From: Actinomycetota bacterium
GTDB taxonomy: Bacteria > Actinomycetota > Actinomycetes > S36-B12 > UBA5976
Reading direction: 5' to 3'
DNA length: 33,632 nt
Assembly: GCA_009885745.1 (NCBI GenBank)
Contig: VFKC01000007.1
Location: forward strand, 1 to 33,632
Shown here: piece after piece, positions 8,778 to 17,591 of the stretch
Layout of the letters: each line of letters begins with the position of its first letter
Position numbering within the stretch: position 1 is the stretch's first letter
Notes under the pieces: generated by a model
Told to the model about the DNA's origin: nothing
What the model saw: the letters and a program-made list of their open reading frames with translations, nothing else
The model's database searches: none
Position numbers and translations under genes: made by a program

Positions 8778-10867
8778 CTAATAACTCTCTTGCTACCAAT
8801 CAATTTTTTTAATTCTTCTAAATCGGTTGTCGGCGCCTCGCACACAAAATTTCGACAGACATACGCTGTATCAAGGTTGTTAACCCGACTTCTCCCTTCA
8901 CTCAAGGGCAGTTCATCAACAAGCGAGTAGACAAAGCCTGGCGCGGTACCCCAAGGAATTTCATTGGCCATGGGCGAATCAGTCGAGGCCGCAATCGCTA
9001 TTTCCCGGGGACCATCTAGCCAGGCAACTAAATTTGCCGCAGCCCAGCCCGCAAAACGCGGATGGTCATGAACTATTGGGACAAGACGCGCAAGCAACTT
9101 TTCTGCCCATGCGAACATTTCTACTTCGCCAGTAAGCGCCGCATAGGTGAGCGCTGCCTGAGATGCACCAGACCAACCTGAAGGAGTCACATTATCTGTT
9201 GGATCTGTTTGACGATGAATTTGATCCTCAATGACACTTGGCGCATCATCGGCGGTATCTACAAGCCCCTGTCCTTGGACAAAGTGAGTTTGTATGTCGT
9301 GCAATAAGACCCCGGCTAGGTCTAACCACGTTTTGTCTCCTTGGGCCTGAGCCAGGGCCAGAAATGCGTTGGCAACATTAGCCTGATCTTCCAAAACCCC
9401 TGGTGCGTGATGCCCTGCTACCCCATCGCGCGATACTCGCACTAGACGATTTGGTTGATCCGGATTCCCGCCAAGATGCACTGACAACAACAAATCAGCT
9501 GCTTGTTCCGCAGACTCAATCCAGTCCTGGCGGTTCAGAAGAGAGCCGGCTTGGACCAACGCTTGTATCGTCAAACCATTCCATGATGCAACAATCTTGT
9601 CGTCGCGACCAGGTCGCTCACGAAGGTTGCGTTGCGCTATTAGTTTTTTGCGAATCTTTTCAATGCGCTCAGATTCGTTTGAATCCTGATATTGAGTCAG
9701 GATGCTTGTGCCCTCTTCGAAGTTTCCTGCAACAGTTACTGCGAAGTACTCTGCCGCAAATTTTCCATCAGGTTCACCAAGAGTCTCCACAAGTTGAGAC
9801 ATAGTCCAAACATAAAAGGCGCCTTCGCGTGATTCGTCATGTTTTACATCAAAACTGTCGGCATCCAAAGCTGAAGCAAAGCCACCCTCTGGTGTTTGCA
9901 TTTGTTCAATCAAAAATGAAGCAGTCTCTTCGATTACTTTTTTTGCTAAAGGATTTCCAGAAATTCGATACCAACTTGTGTATGCGCTCAGCAACTGGGC
10001 ATTGTCATAAAGCATCTTTTCAAAATGTGGCACAAGCCATCCATCATCCACGCTGTACCTGGCAAATCCACCATCGAGTTGATCGTAAATTCCACCGCGT
10101 GCCATTCTTTCAAAAGTCTTAGTCAACATTTCAGTTATTCGCAGATCGCTATCTTGCTCATTAAGCATCAAGTAGCTCTCAAAGCGCATCAAGAATTCCA
10201 ACACCATAGGTGACGGGAATTTTGGGGCACCGCCAAATCCACCGTTGATTGGATCAAATGAATTGGCCAATTGAGTGACTGCTGACCTAAGTGATTCAAA
10301 AACTGAATCCTTATCCAACTGCAACTCATCACGGTTTACGAACTCACCACGCTCGCCAATTGCCTGCATAATTCGATTTGCGGAGTCACCAACTCTTTCT
10401 CGCTCATTTGTCCAGGTATCGCCAAGTGCCAGGACAACTTGAGTGAAAGATGGCATTCCATGTGATGGGGTTGCTGGAAAGTAAGTGCCCGCGTACCAAG
10501 GCTTGCGCTCATGGTCCAACCACACAGACATAGGCCAACCGCCATGACCTGACATGGCTTGGGTTGCTTGCATATAAAGAGAATCAACCGCAGGTAACTC
10601 TTCACGATCAACTTTTATATTTACAAAACCTGCGTTCAATAACGCAGCCACATTTTCATTCTCAAAGCTTTCATGTGCCATCACATGACACCAGTGACAC
10701 GCACTGTAACCAACGCTTAGGAAAATTGGCACATCTCTGCGCTTAGCCTCATCGAAAGCCTCTTGGCCCCATGGGTACCAATCAACTGGGTTATCGGCAT
10801 GTTGAAGTAGGTAGGGCGATGTTGAGTCAGAAAGTCGATTAGGCACACTTAATTGTGCCAGTTTCAT
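8774..10867 (-). CDS. Thioredoxin-domain protein of the YyaL/SSP411 (DUF255) family
   Basis: A 697-residue cytosolic protein. Residues 10-170 form the thioredoxin-like domain, with the signature [16 protein letters not shown] and a CHWC motif (C57, C60) in [15 protein letters not shown]. The rest resembles an alpha/alpha barrel of the glycosidase or N-acylglucosamine epimerase type ([48 protein letters not shown]). The family is widespread but its biochemical role is not established. Gene order beside the cis-prenyltransferase may reflect only packing. Starts at ATG 10867, divergent from the CapA-like gene 61 bp away. Confidence 0.9.
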   Translation of the reverse strand: MKLAQLSVPNRLSDSTSPYLLQHADNPVDWYPWGQEAFDEAKRRDVPIFLSVGYSACHWCHVMAHESFENENVAALLNAGFVNIKVDREELPAVDSLYMQATQAMSGHGGWPMSVWLDHERKPWYAGTYFPATPSHGMPSFTQVVLALGDTWTNERERVGDSANRIMQAIGERGEFVNRDELQLDKDSVFESLRSAVTQLANSFDPINGGFGGAPKFPSPMVLEFLMRFESYLMLNEQDSDLRITEMLTKTFERMARGGIYDQLDGGFARYSVDDGWLVPHFEKMLYDNAQLLSAYTSWYRISGNPLAKKVIEETASFLIEQMQTPEGGFASALDADSFDVKHDESREGAFYVWTMSQLVETLGEPDGKFAAEYFAVTVAGNFEEGTSILTQYQDSNESERIEKIRKKLIAQRNLRERPGRDDKIVASWNGLTIQALVQAGSLLNRQDWIESAEQAADLLLSVHLGGNPDQPNRLVRVSRDGVAGHHAPGVLEDQANVANAFLALAQAQGDKTWLDLAGVLLHDIQTHFVQGQGLVDTADDAPSVIEDQIHRQTDPTDNVTPSGWSGASQAALTYAALTGEVEMFAWAEKLLARLVPIVHDHPRFAGWAAANLVAWLDGPREIAIAASTDSPMANEIPWGTAPGFVYSLVDELPLSEGRSRVNNLDTAYVCRNFVCEAPTTDLEELKKLIGSKRVIS

Positions 10868-10916
10868 GGGATATTAGTTCTACTACGAGGTGTCAATTGA
10901 ATGCCAACGAAGTGAG

Positions 10917-10922
10917 GATAAT
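10917..10922 (+). promoter_or_regulatory. Leaderless -10 of the CapA-like gene; fixes its start
   Basis: GATAAT is followed by six bases (TTGAGT) and the ATG at 10929. This matches the spacing seen at other genes here and argues against the in-frame GTG at 10890, which lies upstream of the -10. A TTG at 10923 is also in frame and falls six codon bases earlier. Confidence 0.45.
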
Positions 10923-10928
10923 TTGAGT

Positions 10929-12053
10929 ATGCGCAAATTCTTTTTGATGTGTTCAATTTCGGTCCTGGTGGCATCAGTTTTCTCGCAACAACTAGCCCAA
11001 GCATCAGTCAAGACCATCAAGTCTCCACGAGTGCTAAATGTTGTAACCACAGGAGACCTGCTATTACATGAGCGCATGTGGACCCAGGCGCGAACTGATG
11101 GCAAAAATGGGAATTGGGATTTCTTTCCACAACTCTCGGGCGTCGGTTCAATCATTAAAAAATCTGATTTGGCGCTATGCCATCTAGAAACTCCCCTTGC
11201 AAAGTTGGGCGGGAAATATACGGGCTATCCAGTATTTCGCTCCCCACCGCAAATCGTTTCTGCCGTAAAGCGACTTGGCTTTGACATGTGCGATCAGACT
11301 TCTAATCATTCTTTTGATGATGGCGAAGCTGGAGTAAAAAGAACGATTGATTTTCTAGATGCTGCCGGCATTGCACACACTGGCACATACAAATCTGAAG
11401 CAGCCTCAAAGAAACCACTCATCATGACCGTACAAAGTTCTGCTGGTCCGGTAAAAGTAGGAATCATTGCATTTACATATGGCTTCAATGGATTCCCCTA
11501 CCCAAATGATCACAAATGGCTGGCAAACCAGACAAGTTTCTTAAAAGTCGCTCAAGCGGCTAAGGCTTGTCGTGATGCGGGCGCTGAAGTTGTAATTGCA
11601 AAAATGCATTGGGGTAGTGAATACGCCAACTACCCAAATAGCAATCAACTCTTATTGGCAAACAAAATTGCCAGAACGGGACTTGTGGATCTTATTGACG
11701 GAGACCACACGCACTCGGTCGAGCCGATTCAAAAGATTGGTCGGATGTGGGTTGCCTACAGCCATGGAAATTTGGTGGCTTCACAGCCAGACCCTGAATC
11801 TGTGCAATACGAAGGGGTCATCAATCGCTGGACCTTTACCGAGCAACCAAACCATCGATTCATTGTGACTAAAGCGGAATATGCCCCGACTCTCATCACA
11901 CGTAATTTCCCAGTGCGTGTTCTTGATGTCAATCGCGCATTAAAGACAGGTCGTTGGGTGAGCACAAATAAGACCAGACTCAAAAAGGCGATGGAACGCA
12001 CATCAAAGACGATTAAGTCGATGGGTGCCAAAGTCAGTTTGATTCAGGAGTAA
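10929..12053 (+). CDS. Secreted CapA-family (poly-gamma-glutamate synthesis type) metallophosphatase-fold protein
   Basis: A 374-residue protein with a Sec signal peptide (MRKFFLMCSISVLVASVFSQ, cleavage probably near AQA at 23-25) and then a CapA domain. Family landmarks are TTGDLLLHERM, LCHLETPL, SNHSFDDGEAGVKRTIDFL, KMHWGSEY and DGDHTHSVEPI, followed by VAYSHGNLVAS. CapA proteins resemble calcineurin-type phosphoesterases and are linked to capsule or gamma-polyglutamate export, but most actinobacterial members have no proven substrate. No capB or capC homologue is in this window, so a stand-alone envelope role is more likely. Its 3' end overlaps the SOUL gene by 10 bp tail to tail. Confidence 0.85.
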   Translation: MRKFFLMCSISVLVASVFSQQLAQASVKTIKSPRVLNVVTTGDLLLHERMWTQARTDGKNGNWDFFPQLSGVGSIIKKSDLALCHLETPLAKLGGKYTGYPVFRSPPQIVSAVKRLGFDMCDQTSNHSFDDGEAGVKRTIDFLDAAGIAHTGTYKSEAASKKPLIMTVQSSAGPVKVGIIAFTYGFNGFPYPNDHKWLANQTSFLKVAQAAKACRDAGAEVVIAKMHWGSEYANYPNSNQLLLANKIARTGLVDLIDGDHTHSVEPIQKIGRMWVAYSHGNLVASQPDPESVQYEGVINRWTFTEQPNHRFIVTKAEYAPTLITRNFPVRVLDVNRALKTGRWVSTNKTRLKKAMERTSKTIKSMGAKVSLIQE

Positions 12054-12556
12054 CGAACAGGGACTTGGATTTCATTTCGTCGCAAAAACCAAGGCGTCCA
12101 TGGTGGGTCAAATCTTGCGAATCTTGCTTCACCATCTTGAACTAGTCCATCTTTGTTCAAACCATCAAGAAGTATCCCAAGTTTGGCTAGATATGATTGC
12201 TTCGTCCAACGACCAGAAAATCTATGAACCGCGACGAGCTCACTGGGTATCACGTTTAATGAAACATTTTGATCTGATGGATCTGGTAGATCGGTTCGCG
12301 AATAGTTGCTGGGCATAACAAAACTAACCACATGCTCGTCACCACGAGGGTGCTGAATCACGGGTGCAGTCATCGCAACTTTTGCGCCCGCATTATTTCG
12401 ACCACTGATAAATGCAATTAATGGGCCAAAACCTCGACTACCGGCACTTTCAAATTCACCAGTCACTGCTACCTGTGCTAACACGCACTGGGCATACTCG
12501 CGTACTTCATAGCCATCAAATCTCTTAACAACTTCGAATTTTTGTTCTTCAGTCAT
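12044..12556 (-). CDS. SOUL-domain (heme-binding-like) protein
   Basis: A 170-residue protein covering a whole SOUL domain: FEVVKRFDGYEVREYAQC at the N-terminus, GFGPLIAFISGRN, the strongly conserved KVAMTAPVIQ and SFVMPSNYS, and PWTPWFLRRNEIQVPV at the end. SOUL/HBP proteins bind heme or porphyrins in some animals and plants; bacterial members are poorly characterised, so heme binding is only a family-based suggestion. No signal peptide, so cytosolic. Starts at ATG 12556 with a leaderless -10. Confidence 0.88.
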   Translation of the reverse strand: MTEEQKFEVVKRFDGYEVREYAQCVLAQVAVTGEFESAGSRGFGPLIAFISGRNNAGAKVAMTAPVIQHPRGDEHVVSFVMPSNYSRTDLPDPSDQNVSLNVIPSELVAVHRFSGRWTKQSYLAKLGILLDGLNKDGLVQDGEARFARFDPPWTPWFLRRNEIQVPVRYS

Positions 12557-12562
12557 GTTCTA

Positions 12563-12568
12563 AGGATA
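12563..12568 (-). promoter_or_regulatory. Leaderless -10 of the SOUL gene
   Basis: Minus-strand TATCCT, then six bases (TAGAAC), then the ATG at 12556. No Shine-Dalgarno is present. Confidence 0.5.
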
Positions 12569-12584
12569 GGCCGGCAGATGTTAA

Positions 12585-12624
12585 GTTCGTGGCCCATTAA
12601 TGTGAAATGCCATTGACCACGAAC
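12585..12624. terminator. 8-bp inverted repeat after hpf, possible hpf terminator
   Basis: GTTCGTGG (12585-12592) and CCACGAAC (12617-12624) pair perfectly around 24 bases. On the minus strand the hairpin begins 8 bases after the hpf stop, fitting a transcript end for the RNA-hpf unit. The loop is long and no U-run follows, so it is not a textbook intrinsic terminator. It also lies just upstream of the SOUL promoter and could be an operator. Confidence 0.35.
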
Positions 12625-12632
12625 TCACACAA

Positions 12633-13292
12633 CTAGTCGTTGGAAACATCCAACTCGATAAGACCGAAGTCATAGCCTCGACGTCGATAGAGCACACTGC
12701 ATTTTTGCGTGTCAACGTTACTAAACAAATAAAAATCGTGGCCGACTAATTCCATTGCCTCTACCGCTTGCTCAACCGTTATAGCCAAACTTTCAATTTG
12801 TTTTGTTCGCACTACAAGCGGACCACTCAGTAAGACGATTTCGCCGTCCACATTGTCGCCGTCCACATTGTCGCCGACCTCGGGAGTAACTTGCTCTTGG
12901 TCAAGAACGGATTCCACTATTTCGTGCTTTGGTTGAATCCGTCGATGTTCTACTGACTTTGCTTTGTCATGCATTCGACGGAGACGTTCCTGAAGTCGTT
13001 CATAGGCCAAATCCAGAGCTGTGTATTTATCAGAGGCATGAGCTTCGGCTCGCAGTACTGGTCCCTCTCCATTGCAGGTGAGTTCTACTTCATATGCACG
13101 ATCGTGTTGACGAGGATTTGCCTCGTGAGAAACTTCAACATCTACATGCCGAAACGGCATTGCAAATCGGTTTATTTTAGACACCTTTTCCACTGCATGT
13201 TCTCGGAATCTGGATGACACATTGGCATGACGCCCGCGAACAACTATGGAAAGTACGTTGTCGCCGAATGTGATATTTGCTGGTGTTGTCAT
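12633..13292 (-). CDS. hpf: Long-form ribosome hibernation promoting factor (HPF/RaiA family)
   Basis: A 219-residue protein. The N-terminal S30AE domain (about 8-110) binds the 30S decoding region, seen here as IVVRGRHANVSSRFREHAVEKV, FRHVDVEVSHE and SDKYTALDLAYERLQERLRR. A charged linker (115-155) follows, then the C-terminal dimerisation domain (about 158-215; VEQAVEAMELVGHDFYLF, VLYRRRGYDFGLIE), which joins ribosomes into 100S dimers during starvation. The linker holds a 5-residue tandem duplication, GDNVD GDNVD. The ATG at 13292 has a good GAAAGGA about 10 bases upstream. Upstream lies the structured RNA described separately, so regulation through that leader is possible. Confidence 0.96.
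   Translation of the reverse strand: MTTPANITFGDNVLSIVVRGRHANVSSRFREHAVEKVSKINRFAMPFRHVDVEVSHEANPRQHDRAYEVELTCNGEGPVLRAEAHASDKYTALDLAYERLQERLRRMHDKAKSVEHRRIQPKHEIVESVLDQEQVTPEVGDNVDGDNVDGEIVLLSGPLVVRTKQIESLAITVEQAVEAMELVGHDFYLFSNVDTQKCSVLYRRRGYDFGLIELDVSND
12841..12876. repeat. 15-bp tandem duplication inside hpf
   Basis: The unit tcgccgtccacattg occurs at 12841-12855 and 12856-12870, followed by six bases of a third copy. It encodes GDNVD twice in the flexible linker of HPF. In-frame and tolerated, it looks like recent replication slippage. Confidence 0.85.
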
Positions 13293-13339
13293 TTTTTATT
13301 TCCTTTCATAGCAGGGATATTTTTAGGTAAAAAGTTAAT

Positions 13340-13603
13340 GACGCCCACCCAGCCGACCTGATTTTCGACCCCACAATCGCCTACAGAAGTCCTCGCAGCG
13401 TCAATCGCCACTAATAACCTTCTCTTGGATCGTTGGCCATCTGGACCAACGGCAAGGTAGGACTTACTTCTAAGCCGCACCGTGATCGAACGACCAAAAG
13501 TCGCCTTACGTGGACCGCTTAGCCTGCGGCTGGCATCGGCTTGTAGTAGACCAACTCCAAAGAGTCGCCCTACTACGCAATCACGGACCCGGGTGGGCGC
13601 CAT
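13340..13603 (-). ncRNA. Probable raiA-motif structured noncoding RNA upstream of hpf
   Basis: This stretch is GC-richer (about 56% by hand count) than its surroundings and folds well on the minus strand. The ends pair over 11 bp (13601-13591 with 13350-13340, one G-U). Inside: a composite hairpin GTAGTAG/CTACTAC (13576-13570, 13549-13543) capped by CGACTC/GAGTTG with a UUUG loop; GCGAC/GUCGU (13504-13490); CGTTGGTC/GGCCAACG (13451-13431) with a 5-base loop; and long-range pairs CCGTGAT/ATCACGG (13586-13580, 13486-13480) and AAGTCCT/AGGACTT (13465-13459, 13393-13387). AAGCCG/CGGCTT (13542-13537, 13477-13472) would cross one of these as a pseudoknot. The raiA motif is a published RNA class, found in Firmicutes and Actinobacteria, often just upstream of raiA/hpf; its function is not settled. 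Class assignment is inferred from location, size and fold, not a covariance search. Confidence 0.8.
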
Positions 13604-13609
13604 ACCTAC

Positions 13610-13615
13610 ACGCTA
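13610..13615 (-). promoter_or_regulatory. Candidate -10 of the hpf-upstream RNA
   Basis: Minus-strand TAGCGT (the same hexamer as before the DUF6542 gene) lies six bases before A13603. A start there would begin the RNA two bases before the 11-bp closing helix. The -35 is not recognisable; the region overlaps the end of comF. Confidence 0.45.
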
Positions 13616-13627
13616 ATGCCTCTCGGT

Positions 13628-14251
13628 TCATCCACATATAGAAATCCCAAAAACTTTTTGAGCACCTGCGATTTTCAGTGCTTTAGCCGCTTCGTTAAGT
13701 GTTGAACCAGTTGTAACAACATCATCAAGAATTACTACAGTCCCAGAAATTCTCGCAGTAGCACTAAATGCATCTTGCAAATTCTGCTGTCTTTTTATGG
13801 CGTCAAGTCCAACTTGATCTTGCACGACTCTATTTAGTTTCAGTATTGGATTGATGGAGACATCTCTGTGGCCAAGATTGCGCAACTCTCTTTGTAAACC
13901 TTGCGATAACTTCAAAATAGTGTCTGAGCCGCGCACTCGTATTTTTTCGATTGCGCTTGGAATAGGGACTATCGCTGCCGGAAGATTAGCGACTGGCAAA
14001 ATCTGCCAGGCTACTGCCATCGCTTTAACTAACGCGGGCATTGCTCGGGCATCGCCTTCTTTTATCCCTAATAACGCCGAGCGAAGCCATCCTGAGTAAT
14101 TACCCGCACAGGCAACTGTAGAAATATACTCGAATGTATTTCTTTCGTGCGGTCTCAACTTAGTTATACATGACGGGCACAGAATGTGACCAAGTTTTTT
14201 GCATCCACAACATGTCGATGGGAAAATTAAATTTACAAAGTCGTTTAACAT
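13628..14251 (-). CDS. comF: ComF-family phosphoribosyltransferase-like protein
   Basis: A 207-residue protein with an N-terminal zinc-ribbon (CCGCKKLGHILCPSC, residues about 14-28) and a type I phosphoribosyltransferase fold with the PRPP loop VVILDDVVTTGSTL near 173-186. ComF homologues support uptake of single-stranded DNA in naturally competent bacteria, though in Actinobacteria the role is less certain and no other competence gene is here. Position beside hpf and lpqB matches the Rv3242c locus. The start is ATG 14251. Its stop lies 25 bp before the predicted start of the structured RNA. Confidence 0.88.
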   Translation of the reverse strand: MLNDFVNLIFPSTCCGCKKLGHILCPSCITKLRPHERNTFEYISTVACAGNYSGWLRSALLGIKEGDARAMPALVKAMAVAWQILPVANLPAAIVPIPSAIEKIRVRGSDTILKLSQGLQRELRNLGHRDVSINPILKLNRVVQDQVGLDAIKRQQNLQDAFSATARISGTVVILDDVVTTGSTLNEAAKALKIAGAQKVFGISICG

Positions 14252-14323
14252 CTAGCCATTGCAACACTGCACTTCAACCAAGTAAATAAATTAAAATAAT
14301 CTGGTGAAAAATTTAGGTTGGGT

Positions 14324-16033
14324 CTAACGAGTGAAGAACGGTGCTTGACCTTCTGCAATCTTTTTCCATGCACCTACTTCTTTGGTTATCACATATTCAC
14401 TTGTCCCATCGACAATTGAAAGGACCACAAGCCCTCGTGAATTGACCGCAAGATGCTGGGCGCCAATAGGGACAACTTTGGAATCGGTGTAACCATCTGC
14501 CGTTGAAACTGTAAACAATTGATCTACAGCAGTGTCTATTCTGCCCAGCACGACTAGTTTATTTTCAGATTGCCACGCTATGTCGCGCACGGTATTTATG
14601 CTCTGTTCTACGCGATGGATGCCGATAATCTGCGACACTCCATTAGTCGAGTCCAACATTCCAGCAGCGATAAAATCTTGCGAACCGTAAGTGAAGATTA
14701 ATGCAACCTGAACCCCATCAGGGGCAATCGCAATTTTGCGAATCTGACTTTCATCGCCCACATTATTGTAGGCAACATATACCTGACGGTATTTCCCATT
14801 TGCTGAATATCTCGCAACTCCGCGACCGTAATCTGCCACGTAAACATTTTTCTTTAAGTCCCATGTTGGTCTTGATAATGACTCACCTCGGGCTATTAGC
14901 TTGAATCTGCGGGTATTCTCATTGGCGATAAATAGTTTTTTAGAATCACCAGAAACAGCAGACACGTGCGCACCTGAAAGAGAGTTTGCAACTTCTCCAA
15001 TACTTGTTTCATCAGCAAGTGCCAATGTCCAAATTTTCTTTTCACCTTGATCGGCATCAGAATTAACTCCACTTGTGCCTACAACTACATTCAAGACATT
15101 TGCCTGTGATGCATCTAGCGGCAGGAAGTCAACAAGATCAGCCCGAGACATTTCCGCTGGAAAACCTGGAGTCGTTAATTGTTGACCTGAAACGGTAATA
15201 CGAACTCGATTAACTAATGGTAGAGATGTTAACGTCGATACAATTTGAGCGACTAAAGCCTTACGGGCCGTGACCGAAGCACCAAGCACATCTGAGGTTA
15301 AATCGACTTTGGCTAGGCCATTTACAATCGGCACCGCACCAAAAGTCAGCGCAGTATCTCTCGGGATTGCACTGGCTTGGACGCTGGACAACATGCTTCT
15401 GGGACCGAGTAACAATGTTTCCATCAGTTTGGTAGCCGCCCCAGCATTACCCTGAGCGACCAAAATTGAATCTGGAATTAGAGTTTTTAACTGATGATCT
15501 AGAAAATAAACCGGGTAGCCGCGAAATGACCGAACAGCATCACTTTGGGTCAAGAACACTCCATCGCGAAGTTGGCTGATTCTCCATTCACCGTCATCGT
15601 TTTGGGTCAAACCAAAATACTCTTGCAGCTGTACCGATGGCTCTGCTATTTCCAGATGACCAGACTCGTTCGCCGAGCTAATCAACGGTGCAGAAAAAAT
15701 AACACCGCCGACTTCGTTACTCACTGACAATCTTGTTTCGTCAAAAACTGCAATGCCCGCATCAGAATCCCAAGATTGCGCAATTGACCTAGCGAGATAT
15801 TGGCGGGCAATTGAATATCCATTACTTGAATCCGCACAAGCCTGAAAGAAACTCTTAACAAGTTCTTCCGGGCTCGCCCCACGCGCTGGCGGTCTAGCAA
15901 TGACTCGGATTAGCTGTGAGTCAGGTGCGGTCGCAACTGTGTCATCAATTTGTACTCTTGAACTTTGTGGAATGTTGGCGCAACCAGTAAATGCAAATAT
16001 GCCAATTAATATGAACAAAACTGATTTACGCAT
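14324..16033 (-). CDS. lpqB: Lipoprotein LpqB (MtrAB-associated; GerMN and beta-propeller)
   Basis: A 569-residue lipoprotein. The signal peptide MRKSVLFILIGIFAFTGC ends in a lipobox with lipidated C18. A GerMN domain follows at about 190-300 (KLMETLLLGPRSML, AKVDLTSDVLGASV), then a C-terminal beta-propeller (about 310-569). In mycobacteria LpqB interacts with the sensor domain of MtrB and tunes MtrA signalling, cell division and envelope homeostasis. The chosen ATG (16033) overlaps the mtrB stop within ATGCGTAA, 8 bp, indicating translational coupling; a longer in-frame start at 16075 would put 14 basic residues before the signal peptide and lie well inside mtrB. Confidence 0.93.
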   Translation of the reverse strand: MRKSVLFILIGIFAFTGCANIPQSSRVQIDDTVATAPDSQLIRVIARPPARGASPEELVKSFFQACADSSNGYSIARQYLARSIAQSWDSDAGIAVFDETRLSVSNEVGGVIFSAPLISSANESGHLEIAEPSVQLQEYFGLTQNDDGEWRISQLRDGVFLTQSDAVRSFRGYPVYFLDHQLKTLIPDSILVAQGNAGAATKLMETLLLGPRSMLSSVQASAIPRDTALTFGAVPIVNGLAKVDLTSDVLGASVTARKALVAQIVSTLTSLPLVNRVRITVSGQQLTTPGFPAEMSRADLVDFLPLDASQANVLNVVVGTSGVNSDADQGEKKIWTLALADETSIGEVANSLSGAHVSAVSGDSKKLFIANENTRRFKLIARGESLSRPTWDLKKNVYVADYGRGVARYSANGKYRQVYVAYNNVGDESQIRKIAIAPDGVQVALIFTYGSQDFIAAGMLDSTNGVSQIIGIHRVEQSINTVRDIAWQSENKLVVLGRIDTAVDQLFTVSTADGYTDSKVVPIGAQHLAVNSRGLVVLSIVDGTSEYVITKEVGAWKKIAEGQAPFFTR

Positions 16034-17588
16034 CAACATCACTCGGTTTAATCGGGGCAGTCGTGTACGGGGCATTAACTCTTCGCGGCAGGGTCAAGAC
16101 GAATTGTGCACCCTTGTTTGGGCGACCCCAGACCTTGATATCCCCGCCATGCAATTGAGCATCTTCCATCGAGATAGAAAGGCCAAGACCACTTCCGCCC
16201 AAGGTGCGAGCTCGTGATGGATCGGCACGCCAAAATCTGCCAAAAACTCGTTCTTGATCTTCTTCAGACAAACCCTGACCACTGTCGCGCACACTTATAG
16301 ACACTGCTTCATCGCTGGATCGTAGCTTCACCACAACGGGCTTACCTTCGGAATGTTCGATTGCATTCGCGACAAGGTTGCGAATGATACGCCCGATTCT
16401 TCGCGAGTCTCCCTCGATAAAGGCGTAGGTCTGAGTTGAATCAAACGAGAGATATGTTTCATGAGCGGTTGCAATTCGCGCATCATTTTCAACGATGTCT
16501 CGAGTCAGTGCGACTAGATCAATAGTGGAAGCTTCCAGGCCGCCCGCGCCTGCATCAAAACGACTAATCTCAAGCAAATCATTGAGGAGATGAAAAAATC
16601 TTTCAACCTGTCGCTGTAAAAGTTCAGCGCATCGCGCTGTTTCTGGATCAAATTTGCTGCGTGCGTTATAGATCAATTCACTAGCCATTCGAACTGTTGT
16701 CAATGGCGTACGAAGTTCGTGAGAAACATCAGATACGAACTGCTGTTGCACTAATGAGAGTGTCTCCAGACGGGTGATTTGGCTTTGTAAACTATCGGCC
16801 ATCTTGTTGAAGGACCCGGCAAGCCGCGCCATGTCATCTTCACCATGCACATTGAGTCGGCTGCCCAGATCACCCTCTGCGAATTCTTCGGCAACCTCAG
16901 CCACTCGACGAACAGGCTCTGTGACCCGAGCTGTGACAAACATCGCCAAAACCACAAGCCCAACCAATAAAGCCAAACCGGTTACCGCTACGCCTCTTCG
17001 GACAAGGTCTACAGAATGCTGCTCGTTGGCAAGTGGGAATAATAAGAAAAGTTCGTATTGACCAACATTGGGAACATTGACTGTGTTACCCACAATAATT
17101 CCCGGTACTTGGGTTCCATCCTCGTAAGTTATCTTTGCGTATACCCAAGCTTGCTTACGATTTTGTTGCAGTGATTCGCGCAGAGATAACGGGATTGAGG
17201 ACTCAGCGACCAACTTTGTTCCTCGTTGTGGTGCCCCACTAATTGATGGATCACTTAAAAATAAAGCGTCAAATATTCCTGGCGTTCCTGCTCTAATCGC
17301 TAACGCAGTAATGACTGAGTCAACTAAGCGAGTGACATTAGGTTCGCCAACTCCAGTCTCAGTTGCATCAAGAAGATTCTGGATTTCCTGCTGCGCCGAT
17401 GATGCCTCAATGGAAGCTGCCTTTTGTTTGGCATCTAGCAGACCGCCGACAACCTGATTGAGTAGCAACGCACCGACAATGCCAATGACAATCGCGGTAA
17501 CTCCAAGAGTGATTAGCACTAATCGCAATTGCAGATTTCTGCGCCAGACGTTTAACGCCTTTGCCAGGAATAAGGGCAGGTTGGCCAC
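16026..17588 (-). CDS. mtrB: Sensor histidine kinase MtrB
   Basis: A 520-residue membrane kinase. TM1 at about 23-45, an extracytoplasmic sensor region (46-198), TM2 at about 199-220, HAMP (220-273), and HisKA with the phospho-acceptor H290 in FVSDVSHELRTPL. The ATPase domain shows RIIRNLVANAIEHSE (N box), VRDSGQGLS (G1) and GGSGLGLSIS (G2). It phosphorylates MtrA, controlling cell-wall and osmotic-stress genes. It starts at GTG, three bases after the mtrA stop, and ends overlapping lpqB, so the three genes form one operon in the conserved actinobacterial order. Confidence 0.95.
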   Translation of the reverse strand: MANLPLFLAKALNVWRRNLQLRLVLITLGVTAIVIGIVGALLLNQVVGGLLDAKQKAASIEASSAQQEIQNLLDATETGVGEPNVTRLVDSVITALAIRAGTPGIFDALFLSDPSISGAPQRGTKLVAESSIPLSLRESLQQNRKQAWVYAKITYEDGTQVPGIIVGNTVNVPNVGQYELFLLFPLANEQHSVDLVRRGVAVTGLALLVGLVVLAMFVTARVTEPVRRVAEVAEEFAEGDLGSRLNVHGEDDMARLAGSFNKMADSLQSQITRLETLSLVQQQFVSDVSHELRTPLTTVRMASELIYNARSKFDPETARCAELLQRQVERFFHLLNDLLEISRFDAGAGGLEASTIDLVALTRDIVENDARIATAHETYLSFDSTQTYAFIEGDSRRIGRIIRNLVANAIEHSEGKPVVVKLRSSDEAVSISVRDSGQGLSEEDQERVFGRFWRADPSRARTLGGSGLGLSISMEDAQLHGGDIKVWGRPNKGAQFVLTLPRRVNAPYTTAPIKPSDVDA

Positions 17589-17591
17589 GAT

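Noticed and set aside
10890-10928. Upstream GTG start for the CapA-like gene
   Set aside because: It would place 13 polar residues before the signal peptide and lies upstream of the -10 element at 10917.
13289-13603. 104-codon ORF as an ordinary protein gene
   Set aside because: It coincides with a strongly folded RNA in the expected place for a raiA RNA, and its product resembles no family. Kept only as a finding.
13340-13603. RNase P RNA, tmRNA or SRP RNA
   Set aside because: I see neither the conserved RNase P core words nor a tRNA-like end with a tag frame, and it is too large for the small bacterial SRP RNA.
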